Part shown: in pieces, positions 55,461-63,712 of the stretch
Numbering within the stretch: the stretch's first letter is position 1
Layout of the letters: the number at the start of each line of letters is the position of its first letter
The notes under the pieces: model-generated
What the model was told of the DNA's origin: nothing
The model's input: only the letters and a program-made list of their open reading frames with translations
Database searches by the model: none
Translations under genes and position numbers: made by a program
From: an uncultured Bacteroidales bacterium
GTDB lineage: Bacteria; Bacteroidota; Bacteroidia; Bacteroidales; Bacteroidaceae
Direction of reading: 5' to 3'
DNA length: 64,000 nt
Assembly (NCBI GenBank): GCA_947303715.1
Contig: CAMYYY010000002.1
Coordinates: forward strand, 1 to 64,000

Positions 55461-55514
55461 TCGGCTCGAGAGATACCTACGGACAGCAAGTCTGAATGGC
55501 AAAAAAGAATGTGT

Positions 55515-55522
55515 TATCTTTG
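55515..55522 (+). promoter_or_regulatory. -7 element of the HU-HIG gene
   Basis: TATCTTTG, 132 bases before the ATG at 55655. A MITE-like palindrome (55536-55616) lies between, so the leader has been lengthened by an insertion. Confidence 0.5.
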
Positions 55523-55535
55523 CAACGAAAAAGCC

Positions 55536-55616
55536 TCCCCCGTCCCCCTCCTAAAGGAGGGGTGAAACAACCGGCCGGAGCACCCTTCCCTTTAGGGGAG
55601 GGATGGGGAGAGGCTC
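55536..55616. repeat. MITE-like palindromic element before the HU-HIG gene
   Basis: The outer inverted repeats GCCTCCCCCGTCCCC and its imperfect complement GGGGAGAGGC bound an element with the inner palindromes CCCCTCCTAAAGGAGGGG-like and CCGGCCGG. It is of the same family style as the elements inside the MG2 genes (CCTTTAGGGG, AAAGGAGGGG words). Confidence 0.7.
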
Positions 55617-55654
55617 TTAATTTTTAATTTTTAATTCTTAATTCTTAAACTATT

Positions 55655-56071
55655 ATGCCAATTACTTATCAGATTGTGGGTTGCACCAACCCGAGAGGTG
55701 CCGAGGGCGTCGACTACGCCACCAACCGCGCCGTGAAGACCGGCGACTATGATTTCAAGAGCCTCGCCGAGGACATCCAGTTTGCCACTACCGTGACGAA
55801 GGCTGACGTGGTGGCGGTGCTGACCGCCGCGAAGGAGTTCATCAAGACGCACCTGCTCCAGGGCCAGCGCATCGTGCTGGAGGAGATCGGCGCCTTGCAG
55901 GCGAACCTCCAGAGCAAGTGCTTCGCGCAGAGCGTCATCCCCGCCGAAAGCTTCGACCCGTCGAGCTACATCAAGAAGGTGGGCATCCGCTTCCGCCCCG
56001 AGGCCGACCTCCTGAAGTACGTCCGCACGAACAGGACGCTGAAGAGAGTCCCCTCTGAACTCTTAGCCTAA
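55655..56071 (+). CDS. HU-family (HU-HIG) DNA-binding protein
   Basis: A 138-residue protein. The domain starts with a strand region (ITYQIVGCTNPRGAEGVDYA) and continues with the HU-like helices (SLAEDIQFATTVTKADVVAVL, AAKEFIKTHLLQG) and arm (QRIVLEEIGALQANLQSK, VGIRFRPEADLLKYV). This is the single-domain HU variant found next to smalltalk genes in Bacteroidetes. It presumably binds DNA as a dimer; the target is unknown. A repeat such as module C is a natural candidate, which is inference. Confidence 0.85.
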   Translation: MPITYQIVGCTNPRGAEGVDYATNRAVKTGDYDFKSLAEDIQFATTVTKADVVAVLTAAKEFIKTHLLQGQRIVLEEIGALQANLQSKCFAQSVIPAESFDPSSYIKKVGIRFRPEADLLKYVRTNRTLKRVPSELLA

Positions 56072-56130
56072 AGACCCACCCCCGACCCCTCCCGTGAGGG
56101 AGGGGAGGTGGGGGGGAAGGAGGGCTCTTT
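56072..56130. repeat. Palindrome after the HU-HIG gene
   Basis: CCCCTCCCGTGAGGGAGGGG with flanking CCCACCCCCGA/GGTGGGGGGG forms a strong hairpin right after the stop codon. It may act as a terminator or be another member of the CCCTCC palindrome family. GGAGTTCA direct repeats follow at 56134-56165. Confidence 0.65.
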
Positions 56131-56260
56131 TAAGGAGTTCAGGAGTTCAGGAGTTGCAGGAGTTCAGACGATAGTCTTGTATGCTGCAAACAAAGCTAAT
56201 ATCTGTTCACTGATCTCTGTTCACTATCATCTATTCACTAATCACTAATCACTATTCACT

Positions 56261-56356
56261 ATGTCGAAGACCATCCCATGGAAAAAGATTCTCGAAATTG
56301 TGATTGCCGTGCTGACGGCGATTATAGGCACGCTAAGCGTGCAGAGCTGCCTCTGA
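56261..56356 (+). CDS. Smalltalk protein (31 residues)
   Basis: A 31-residue peptide MSKTIPWKKILEIVIAVLTA, continuing to the end SVQSCL. The basic start, one TM helix and C-terminal SC-L/M are typical of the smalltalk family, which is usually placed after HU-type genes in Bacteroidales. It is too short for most gene callers. The leader 56200-56260 is made of TTCACTAATCACTA repeats. An N-acetylmuramoyl-alanine amidase usually follows, but none does here. Confidence 0.8.
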   Translation: MSKTIPWKKILEIVIAVLTAIIGTLSVQSCL

Positions 56357-56880
56357 CGCTTGCCCTCGCGCTTGCTGCGCTCGCGCTAATCGGATGAGAG
56401 AGTGTGCCCTAACGGGCAGAAGAAGTGCCCCTGCGGGGCAGAAATTTTACAAAATCTGAATCAAAATTTTACAAAAATTAAGCTCTTGTCGCTATCGGCT
56501 TAAAAAATGAATCATTTTGTTTTTTTGTTTGCCTGCGGCGCCACACGAATTAACCATGAATTATCCATGAATTATTTTTGAGAAATTAGTGTCCATTCGT
56601 GATTATTCTTGTAGCGTCGCAGACTCTCAGGGAGTGCCCCTAACGGGGCAGAAATTTGACAAAATCTGAATCAAAATTCTACAAAATTAAGCTCTTGTCG
56701 CTATCGGCTTAAAAACGAATCATTTTGTTTAATTTTTTGTTTAATTTTGAATAATTTCTCTGCGGAGCAGACTCCAGAAAATCTAAAAAAGGTCATTAGG
56801 TCGGTTAGGTCACGAGGTCATTAAAAGAGGGGGGGCGGCAGGGCGATGATGAACCAGGTGACGATGGTGAAGGAGGATGG
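56357..56880. repeat. Gene-free region with a 97-bp direct repeat and octamer words
   Basis: Copies at 56425-56523 and 56634-56730 are nearly the same. Each begins with a palindrome (GTGCCCCTGCGGGGCAG or GTGCCCCTAACGGGGCAG) and runs on through CTGAATCAAAATT, AGCTCTTGTCGCTATCGGCT and AATCATTTTGTTT. Other palindromes are TGCCCTAACGGGCA (56405-56418) and TCTGCGGAGCAGA (56759-56771). At 56791-56823 four GGTCATTA-type words stand in tandem. No gene is supportable. Confidence 0.8.
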
Positions 56881-58008
56881 CTAACGGATAGCCTGGTAGC
56901 GGGTGCCGCCTAAGGTACGGACGAGGCCCTTCATCTCAAGCTGGAAGAGAAGGGTGCCCAGGCGGCCTGCAGGGATGTCGGTATCCATCGAGAGCAAGTC
57001 CATCGGGAGCCCGTCGTCCGCCTCGCAAAGACAGGCAAGGATGCGCTCCTCGTCGGGCGAAAGCTCGACAAAAATCTGGCGCTGAACGGGCTTGCCGGCA
57101 TCGGGAAGGGGGGCCCAGTCCATCGCCTTCAGGAAATCGGCAGCGGAGGTGATGAGGGCAGCGGCATTGGAGCGGATGAGGTTGTTGCAGCCGCAGGAGT
57201 AGGGGTCGTCCACACGGCCTGGGAAGGCGAAGCAGTCGCGGTTGTAGCCCTGGGCATAGTCGGCGGTGATGAGCGCTCCTCCCTTGGCAGCCGACTCCAC
57301 GACAACCACGGCATCGGACATGCCTGCGATGATGCGGTTGCGCTGGACGAAGTTCTGCCGCTCAGGCTCAGACTGGCTCATGTACTCCGTCACCAGCCCG
57401 CCTCCCTGAGCCGTCATCTGCGCCGCGACGGAGCGATGAGCGGAGGGGTAGATGCGGTCGAGGCCATGCGCCAGCACGCCGACGGTGGAGGCATGGCTGG
57501 TGAGCGAGGCGCGATGGGAGGCCACATCGATGCCATAGGCCAGGCCGCTGACGATGAGCACGTCAGGAAGGGCTGCCGCCAGGTCGCGCACAAGGGCTGT
57601 GCAGAGGTCGCGCCCGCGGTCGGTGGCCTTGCGTGTGCCCACAATGCCGACGACGTGGGCGGCATTGAGGTCGGCGGTTCCCAAGGTATAGAGCACCAAC
57701 GGGGCATCGTCGCACTCACGGAGGCGCGAGGGGTAGGCCGCATCGTGGAGGGTGAGGGCACGAATCTGATGGCGGGAGATGAAATCGGCCTCTGCCTGGG
57801 CGCGCTGCCAGGCATCAGGGCTGTCAAGGGCCTGCAAAAGAGAGGGCCGAACCCCCGGAACGATATCCGGAAGTTCGGCTCTGTGTGCATAGACAGCTGA
57901 TGCTGTCCCTAAGGTTTCCACCAGCCGGCGGGCGAGGAGTCTGCCGACACGCGGCGTACACGTCAAGGCAAGCAGGGCTTGCAGCTCGTCAGCGGGGGGA
58001 GAGATCAC
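56881..58008 (-). CDS. dprA: DNA-processing protein DprA
   Basis: A 375-residue protein. The Rossmann-like core has VVGIVGTRKATDRGRDLC, VSGLAYGIDVASHRASL, VGVLAHGLDRIYPSAHR, GGLVTEY and GGALITADYAQGYNRDCFAFPG. A C-terminal winged-helix (about 310-375) ends it. DprA loads RecA on incoming single-stranded DNA during transformation. An N-terminal SAM-like region starts LQALLALTCTPRVGRLLARR. It is 79 bases after the lipoprotein gene upstream on the same strand. Confidence 0.94.
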   Translation of the reverse strand: MISPPADELQALLALTCTPRVGRLLARRLVETLGTASAVYAHRAELPDIVPGVRPSLLQALDSPDAWQRAQAEADFISRHQIRALTLHDAAYPSRLRECDDAPLVLYTLGTADLNAAHVVGIVGTRKATDRGRDLCTALVRDLAAALPDVLIVSGLAYGIDVASHRASLTSHASTVGVLAHGLDRIYPSAHRSVAAQMTAQGGGLVTEYMSQSEPERQNFVQRNRIIAGMSDAVVVVESAAKGGALITADYAQGYNRDCFAFPGRVDDPYSCGCNNLIRSNAAALITSAADFLKAMDWAPLPDAGKPVQRQIFVELSPDEERILACLCEADDGLPMDLLSMDTDIPAGRLGTLLFQLEMKGLVRTLGGTRYQAIR

Positions 58009-58087
58009 CTTTTTACTTAATTAAGAATTCAAGAAAATTGGAAATTAAGGAAATCGGTGTTCAGAGGGGGTGTTGCGAGGGCGTCAA

Positions 58088-59773
58088 TCAAAGGCCAGCC
58101 AGAGCAGCGGCGTACTTGACGAACTCGGCATCGTTGCGGGCACGGTCGAGGAGAGCGCGATCCAGCTTGACAGCCTTGGCCAGGTTGGTGGCAACCTCGG
58201 TAGCATTGTTCGTGCGGGCAGCGAGGATGGCAGCCAGGTAGTAGGTGTAAGCGTCGGGATCGGCAATCTTGCTGATGGTGTTCTTGGCAGCGGTGTAGTC
58301 CTTGGCCATGATCTGTGCCAGAGCGGCAGCGTTGCTCTTGGTGTCAGCAAAAGCGGCGGCAGCGCGGGCGTACTGTCCCTGGGCGATGTAGAGGTTACCG
58401 AGGGCGGCGCTGTTGGCAGCGGCATCGGTGCCCTTGGCGAGGTAAGCCTCAGCCTCGGCCTTGTTGCCAGCCAGAAGCTCCAGCATACCGAGGTTGGTGT
58501 TCACTTCGGGAGCGGAGGGGTTGAGGCGGGCGGCACGCTGGAGGTAGCTCTTAGCGGTGTCGTAGTCGGCAGCAGCGTAGGCCAGCTGGGCGAGGTTGTT
58601 GAATGCGCGGTAGTCGGAGGGGAAGAGCTCGGTGGCCTTCTTGTAGATGGCATTCTTCTCGGCATCGGTCTTCACGAGGGTAGCGGCGTAGAGCAGCTCC
58701 TCGACGCTGAGGACGGCGGGGTCGGACTTGAAGGCAGCGAGAATCTCATCGTCGGTACGGCCGATGAGCTGGTAGCGCAGGCTGAGGCGGGCGCGACGCA
58801 GCTGGGGCAGGATCTCGTTGGCGAGGTCGGCATAGACGGTGGAGATGTTCTTGATCTCACGCTCGCGGGCTTCGGGCTCCTTGTACATGGAGAGGACGCG
58901 GAGGATGAGGTCCTTGTCGGCGATGTTGGAGGCCTCGACAAGCTGCTTGAAGCCTTCCCAGTCCTCGGCGGTGTACTCAGCATCGACGTCGGTGTTGACC
59001 TTGGCCTTCTTCAGCTGCTGGTTGACGTAGTTGCGGGTGTTCTTCTGACGCTCCTGGGCGAGGCGGTCGTTGAGGTCGAGGGCGCCGTCGGGGGAAGCGT
59101 AAGCGGAAATCTCGAGTCCCTGGAGCTCCTTACGGTCGTCGGCATTGACGTCCTTGAGGGTGTTGAACACCTCGACGAGGTCCTTGGAGCTGAGCTCGGT
59201 GGAACGGAGGTTAGCCTGCTGGATAAGGAACATGATGTTGGCCTGCTTGACCTGCTCGATGATGCGCTGGAAGGCATCCTCGCTGGCAGCGGGAGTGGTG
59301 GAGGCAGCGGTAGCGGCATAGAGCTCGGCAGTTGCGAGGACGCCGTCGGCAACCTTCACGTCAGGAAGAGCAGAACGCTTGCTGCCCATGCTGACGACGG
59401 GACGGAGATAGAGCTCGCTCTTGGCCATGGCGGGGATATAATCGAAGACACTCTTCAGCGTGACGTTGGCACCCGTCTTGAAGGGGATAGCCTGTCCGTT
59501 GCCGGCGACTTTCTCGCCCTGATAGGTGTAGGCCTCACCAGCGGCTTCACCACCGTTGTACTTCAGCACGGGAGTGACGGTGAGAACGGCCTTCTTGGGG
59601 AAGAACTTTGCGGGGAAGGTGCCGTGGATGGTGACAGGAACTTCGCCATTGACGGACTCCAGGACCTGAGGAGTGACGGTGAAGTAGTCGGAGGACAACT
59701 CAGTGAGTTTTTTGCTGCAAGAGCACAGTGCGAGCACGGCTACTGCCATGAGGATAAATCTCTGTTTTTTCAT
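58088..59773 (-). CDS. Lipoprotein with OmpA-like and TPR regions
   Basis: A 561-residue protein. The lipobox ALCSC puts the anchor Cys near residue 19. The N-terminal half is beta-rich (FTVTPQVLESVNGEVPVTIHG). A segment near residue 240 (LEISAYASPDGALDLNDRLAQERQ) resembles the peptidoglycan-binding OmpA C-terminal motif. From about residue 370 TPR units follow (YRAFNNLAQLAYAAADYDTA, PEVNTNLGMLELLAGNKAEA). It is probably a periplasmic outer-membrane lipoprotein that links membrane and cell wall; the exact function is unknown. Codon use is strongly GC-biased, suggesting high expression. Confidence 0.8.
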   Translation of the reverse strand: MKKQRFILMAVAVLALCSCSKKLTELSSDYFTVTPQVLESVNGEVPVTIHGTFPAKFFPKKAVLTVTPVLKYNGGEAAGEAYTYQGEKVAGNGQAIPFKTGANVTLKSVFDYIPAMAKSELYLRPVVSMGSKRSALPDVKVADGVLATAELYAATAASTTPAASEDAFQRIIEQVKQANIMFLIQQANLRSTELSSKDLVEVFNTLKDVNADDRKELQGLEISAYASPDGALDLNDRLAQERQKNTRNYVNQQLKKAKVNTDVDAEYTAEDWEGFKQLVEASNIADKDLILRVLSMYKEPEAREREIKNISTVYADLANEILPQLRRARLSLRYQLIGRTDDEILAAFKSDPAVLSVEELLYAATLVKTDAEKNAIYKKATELFPSDYRAFNNLAQLAYAAADYDTAKSYLQRAARLNPSAPEVNTNLGMLELLAGNKAEAEAYLAKGTDAAANSAALGNLYIAQGQYARAAAAFADTKSNAAALAQIMAKDYTAAKNTISKIADPDAYTYYLAAILAARTNNATEVATNLAKAVKLDRALLDRARNDAEFVKYAAALAGL

Positions 59774-59828
59774 TGTTTTTGTTAATAATTAGGGATGATA
59801 CTATTTCTTCGTTTCACGTTTTGGGCTG

Positions 59829-59859
59829 CAAAATTACTGCTTAACGCGCGAAAAACAAA
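59829..59859 (-). promoter_or_regulatory. Strong promoter of the OmpA-like/TPR lipoprotein
   Basis: On the minus strand TTTG (59856-59859), 19 bases and TAATTTTG (59829-59836) fit the consensus. The leader to the ATG is about 50 bases. Confidence 0.8.
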
Positions 59860-59906
59860 GAAATCTGGTGTTATTTTTAGTTAAGAACTAAAATTACTTA
59901 AGCTAC

Positions 59907-60136
59907 GGGAGTAAAAGTGGGAGTAAAAAGGGAAGTAAAAGGGGGAGTTATGCGCTACGCGCAGGACAAATCTTGGAGCAGCGAGAGCAAAAGAGCTTGC
60001 TCATTTTGCCGAGTCGTGACAAGAGAAGACGAAGTCAATAGTATTGCTGTAGAAAGCATTTGTCCTCGAGCAAAGCGAGTTTACTTCCATGGGCAAAGCC
60101 CATTAACTTCCTCTTTTACTTCATTCTTTAACTCCC
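59907..60136. repeat. Fold-back element with nested hairpins
   Basis: GGGAGTAAAA-type words (59907-59950) face TTTTACTTC/TTAACTCCC words (60104-60136). Inside, AGGACAAAT (59963-59971) pairs with ATTTGTCCT (60058-60066). Small perfect hairpins lie within: TGCGCTACGCGCA, GAGCAAAAGAGCTTGCTC, CTCGAGCAAAGCGAG and ATGGGCAAAGCCCAT. No gene is supportable. It could be a non-autonomous mobile element or a structured RNA. Confidence 0.7.
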
Positions 60137-60146
60137 GAACTAAACG

Positions 60147-62669
60147 TTATTCTCCCTTCTTCGGGTAAAGGTCGTTCCACCAGCGGTCGTCGTCCTGGAG
60201 GAAGCGGGCAAACCACGCCATGATGGTGTTGTGCCAAAGGATGCGCTTGGGATAGTCGGCAATGAAGTGGTTCTCGCCCTCGACTTCGATGAACTCGACG
60301 GTCTTGCCCAGAATCTTCAGGGCATTGAAGAGCTGGATGCTCTCGCCGATGGGGACGTTGGTGTCAGCCGTGCCGTGGAGCAGCAGCAGGGGGGTGTTGA
60401 TTTTGTCGGCATTGAAGAGCGAGCCCTGTGCGAAGAGGTCGGGGTTCTGCCAGGGCCAGCTGCCGGCAGCAGCCACGGCGTTGTAGCTGTAGCCCCAGTA
60501 GCCCTCGCCCCAGTAGCTGGTGACGTTGCTGATGCCGGCATGGGAAACGGCAGCGGCAAAGATGTCGGTCTGCGTCTGGAGGTACTGCGTCATGAAGCCG
60601 CCGTACGAGGCGCCCATGCAGCCCACATGGGCAGCATCCACGAAGGGATGGGCAGCACAGAACTTCTGCACGCCCTCGATGATGTCGTTAGCCGTCCACT
60701 TGCCCCAGGCATTGACGTGGCGCGCCGAGAACTCCTGCCCGAAGCCGATGGTGCCGCTGGGCTGGATGACATAGACCACATAGCCCCGCGAGGCAAGCAG
60801 CTGGGCGCAGTAGGGGCTGGAGATGCCCTTGGTCGTCGGGGTGGTGCCGCCGTAGTAATAGACAATGAGGGGGTACTTCTTAGTGGCATCGAAGGCAGGG
60901 GGCAGGCAGCACTTGCCGGTAATGAGGGTGCCGTCGGAGGCCGTGAAGTTCCACGGCTCGGTCTGCCCGAGCTCAAGCCGGTCGAGCTGCTCCTTCAGGG
61001 GGTCGGCAATGAGGCGCGAGGTGCCCTTCTTCAGCTGATAGAGGTAGGCACGCCCGGCGCTATGGTCGTCGGTGCCGTAGTAGGCAGCCACAGAGGCATC
61101 CTCCGTAGGCAGCACGAACGACGAGACAACGGGCGTCTCCAACGGCAGGCGCTTCATCGTGCGCGTTTTGGGGGAATAGACATAGACGTTCACATCGTCA
61201 GCCTCGGTGACGCGGAGGTAGATGTTGCCGTCGGCACGGTTCCAGATGACATTCTCGATGGAGGGGTCGAAGTCGCGGGTGATAGCCTCAACCTCACGGG
61301 TCTTGAGGTCCATGATGTAGGCCTGCTTGTCATAATCATTGGCTATGGGAAGGTCTCCGCAGTTCTTGCCGATACCGTCGAAGGCCTCAGGGCCACCTGT
61401 GAAGAGCAGCTTCGTCCCGTCAGGGGAGTACTCCACGCCTCCCACGTAGGGCTTGTCGGCATAGATGGTATCTACCGTGCGCGTAGTCAGGTCGTACTCG
61501 CTCAACGTGGAGACATAGTAATAAGGATGGCGCGAGACGTCCTCGTCGGACGACTGGAGCAGCAGCTTCGTGCCATCGGGCGAGATGTCAGCCACATGGG
61601 TGGAGTGGTTGCCGAAGGTGAGGCGCTCGGTGGTGCCGCTCTCAGGGTAGTAGATGCAGGGGTAGGCGCTGTTGCGGTTGCCGGGGATACGGTCGCGAGG
61701 CGAGAGGATGTGCTTTAGCGGGCCGTTGTCGCGGTTTCCCTCGTCGTTCTTCATGACAATCATCTTCTTCTCGTCGGGGAACCATTGGAAGCGCTCGTCG
61801 GGCAGCGAGCGGAAGAGCACCTCCTCCTGCTGCGTCAGAGGATCTACGGTAATGAGGTCGCTGCCCACGGCGGCACGACGCGTGTACCACAGCTTGTCCG
61901 TACGCGGCATCCAGCGCAGGTTGTTCGCCACCCAGGCGATGTGCTTCCCCGTCTTCACCTCAGTAAGCTCGGCACGGGTGTCGTTACGGTCGGCGCTGTA
62001 GGCATAGGAATAGCGTGTAACCAGATACTTCCCGCTGGGCGAGAGCTGCACGCCCGCGACGCGGTTGCCGTACACCGTGTTGTCAAGCATGAAACGTCCC
62101 TTCTGGCTCATGCCGCTGACGACAGCCACATCGCCAAACTCCTTCTTCTTGTCCACCTCGCACTTGATGCAAAAATCGCCCTTTCCATCGGAAGGAACGA
62201 GCACTTTCAGGGTGACGGGATAGGTCTTCTCAGGCTCCATCCGCAGGGAGATGGTGCGGGAGCTTTGGGGGCTGATGCTGTCCTGCGCCTCGTTCTTCGT
62301 CGCCTTACCCAATCCCTCGACGGAAGCATCGAAGGGCAGCGGGCTGGTAATCTTCAGGTCGGCCTTCGCGAAACGCTCGGCACGCAGGCGCGTGGTGATG
62401 ATGTAGAGGATGTTCTCGCCCTCCCGTCCGGGCAGCCTCAGCATACCGGCGGTATCGGTGGCAACGATGTCGGAGGGAAAGGCATCGAGGTTGACAACGA
62501 CATCCGTCTTCAGCAAGTCGGCCTTGTAGCGGTTGCCCTTGATGTCTGCCGAATCGCAGACGAGCGGTTCTTTTACTGTAGCCGCCTCACGGACAGCATA
62601 CTCGGTAATCACTTGTGCCTGTGTCGTCAGCGTCAGCAGCGCAGAGGCAAAAAATAGCAGTTTTTTCAT
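60147..62669 (-). CDS. S9 family serine peptidase (dipeptidyl/prolyl oligopeptidase type)
   Basis: An 840-residue exported peptidase. The signal peptide is cut near residue 18 (TTQA/QVITE). An N-terminal beta-propeller holds WD-like turns (LSPSGKYLVTRYSYAYSADR, YSPDGTKLLFTGG). The C-terminal alpha/beta hydrolase has the nucleophile Ser688 (GASYGGFMT), Asp769 (HGTADTNVP) and His801 (EGENHFI). It probably trims peptides in the periplasm or at the surface. The start at 62669 is chosen over a much longer frame that runs into xerD, because it begins with the signal peptide. It is 37 bases after xerD and may be cotranscribed. Confidence 0.93.
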   Translation of the reverse strand: MKKLLFFASALLTLTTQAQVITEYAVREAATVKEPLVCDSADIKGNRYKADLLKTDVVVNLDAFPSDIVATDTAGMLRLPGREGENILYIITTRLRAERFAKADLKITSPLPFDASVEGLGKATKNEAQDSISPQSSRTISLRMEPEKTYPVTLKVLVPSDGKGDFCIKCEVDKKKEFGDVAVVSGMSQKGRFMLDNTVYGNRVAGVQLSPSGKYLVTRYSYAYSADRNDTRAELTEVKTGKHIAWVANNLRWMPRTDKLWYTRRAAVGSDLITVDPLTQQEEVLFRSLPDERFQWFPDEKKMIVMKNDEGNRDNGPLKHILSPRDRIPGNRNSAYPCIYYPESGTTERLTFGNHSTHVADISPDGTKLLLQSSDEDVSRHPYYYVSTLSEYDLTTRTVDTIYADKPYVGGVEYSPDGTKLLFTGGPEAFDGIGKNCGDLPIANDYDKQAYIMDLKTREVEAITRDFDPSIENVIWNRADGNIYLRVTEADDVNVYVYSPKTRTMKRLPLETPVVSSFVLPTEDASVAAYYGTDDHSAGRAYLYQLKKGTSRLIADPLKEQLDRLELGQTEPWNFTASDGTLITGKCCLPPAFDATKKYPLIVYYYGGTTPTTKGISSPYCAQLLASRGYVVYVIQPSGTIGFGQEFSARHVNAWGKWTANDIIEGVQKFCAAHPFVDAAHVGCMGASYGGFMTQYLQTQTDIFAAAVSHAGISNVTSYWGEGYWGYSYNAVAAAGSWPWQNPDLFAQGSLFNADKINTPLLLLHGTADTNVPIGESIQLFNALKILGKTVEFIEVEGENHFIADYPKRILWHNTIMAWFARFLQDDDRWWNDLYPKKGE

Positions 62670-62706
62670 ACTTATAAAATTGGGTTTCAATGTTTTCAAT
62701 TTCAAA

Positions 62707-63639
62707 TCAGCGTGAGGGATGCAGCATGTTGCGTGGATGATGCTCCACAATCTCGCTTCGCAGACGGGTAGAATCGATGTGGGTATATATTTCGGTCGTG
62801 CCGATGTCCTCGTGCCCCAGCATGGCTTGGATAACACGCAGGTTGGCACCGTTTTCCAGCAAGTGGGTGGCAAAGGAGTGGCGGAACGTGTGGGGGCTGA
62901 TAACCTTCCGGATTCCCGCCTTCTCAGCCAGTTCCTTCACCAAGTGGAACACCATGATGCGGGAGAGGTTCTTCTTCCGTAGGGCGCTGATGAAGAGGTA
63001 GTCCTCGTAGCCGGGCTTGATGTCTATCTGGTTGCGATCCACCATGTAGTATTGAATCTCCTCAATGGCAGACGGCGAAATGGGCACCAGCCGTTGCTTG
63101 CTGCCCTTGCCCTCCACACGGATGAAGCCCTCCTTCAGATAGAGGTCGCTCAGCCGCAGGCTGCACAACTCCGACACGCGCAGCCCGCAGCTGTAGAGCG
63201 TCTCGATAATGGCCCTATTGCGCTGCCCCTCCTTTGAGGAAAGGTCGATGGAATCGATGATTTTGTCGATTTCTTCCACGCTTAGAACCTCCGGCAGACG
63301 GGCGGGAATCTTGGGCGATTCGAGCAACAGCGTGGGGTCGGCTTCGATGTATTTCTCCAGCACAAGGAAGCGGTAGAACGAGCGCACACCTGAGAGAATC
63401 CTTGCTACCGAGCGGGGGTTGATGCCGACGTCCATCAGGTCTGCCGTGAAATGCTCCAGCGTATCCAGCGTCACCTCCTCGGGACGCACACTCTCCTCCG
63501 AGAGATAGCCGAACAGCTTCTCCACATCTTTCAAATAGGCATCAAGCGTGTTTGCCGAAAGCGCTTTTTCGAAGACAAGATACTGTTTATACCTTGTCAA
63601 CATCTTTTTATTCTCATCTTTTGATGATTTATTGCCCAT
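62707..63639 (-). CDS. xerD: Tyrosine recombinase XerD
   Basis: A 310-residue recombinase. The N-terminal SAM-like DNA-binding domain starts YKQYLVFEKALSANTLDAYL. The catalytic domain has Arg in LYSCGLRVSEL, HTFRHSFATHLL (His-x-x-Arg), LGHEDIGTTEIYTHI (His and the nucleophile Tyr) near residue 290. With its partner it resolves chromosome dimers at dif. No dif site is seen nearby. XerC versus XerD is judged from overall likeness. Confidence 0.88.
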   Translation of the reverse strand: MGNKSSKDENKKMLTRYKQYLVFEKALSANTLDAYLKDVEKLFGYLSEESVRPEEVTLDTLEHFTADLMDVGINPRSVARILSGVRSFYRFLVLEKYIEADPTLLLESPKIPARLPEVLSVEEIDKIIDSIDLSSKEGQRNRAIIETLYSCGLRVSELCSLRLSDLYLKEGFIRVEGKGSKQRLVPISPSAIEEIQYYMVDRNQIDIKPGYEDYLFISALRKKNLSRIMVFHLVKELAEKAGIRKVISPHTFRHSFATHLLENGANLRVIQAMLGHEDIGTTEIYTHIDSTRLRSEIVEHHPRNMLHPSR

Positions 63640-63685
63640 TTTTTTCTACCTTCGCGCCGGATTTCTGAAATTCGGTACAAAGTTA
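63620..63685. promoter_or_regulatory. Divergent promoters of xerD and aroQ
   Basis: The minus-strand TAACTTTG (63678-63685) serves xerD. The plus-strand TACCTTCG (63647-63654), with TTTG at 63620-63623, serves aroQ; the spacer there is 23 bases and the box has one mismatch, so it looks weaker. The plus-strand box overlaps the xerD leader. Confidence 0.55.
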
Positions 63686-63712
63686 CGCAAAACCATTCAA
63701 TAAAAATACAAA

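Noticed and set aside
58070..59785. 571-codon open frame on the plus strand opposite the OmpA-like/TPR lipoprotein
   Set aside because: A low-complexity Gly/Leu/Val shadow caused by biased codons of the real gene, which has a lipobox and a perfect promoter.
62670..62873. N-terminal extension of the S9 peptidase into xerD
   Set aside because: The extra 68 codons lie mostly in the xerD coding region and would bury the clear signal peptide that begins at 62669.
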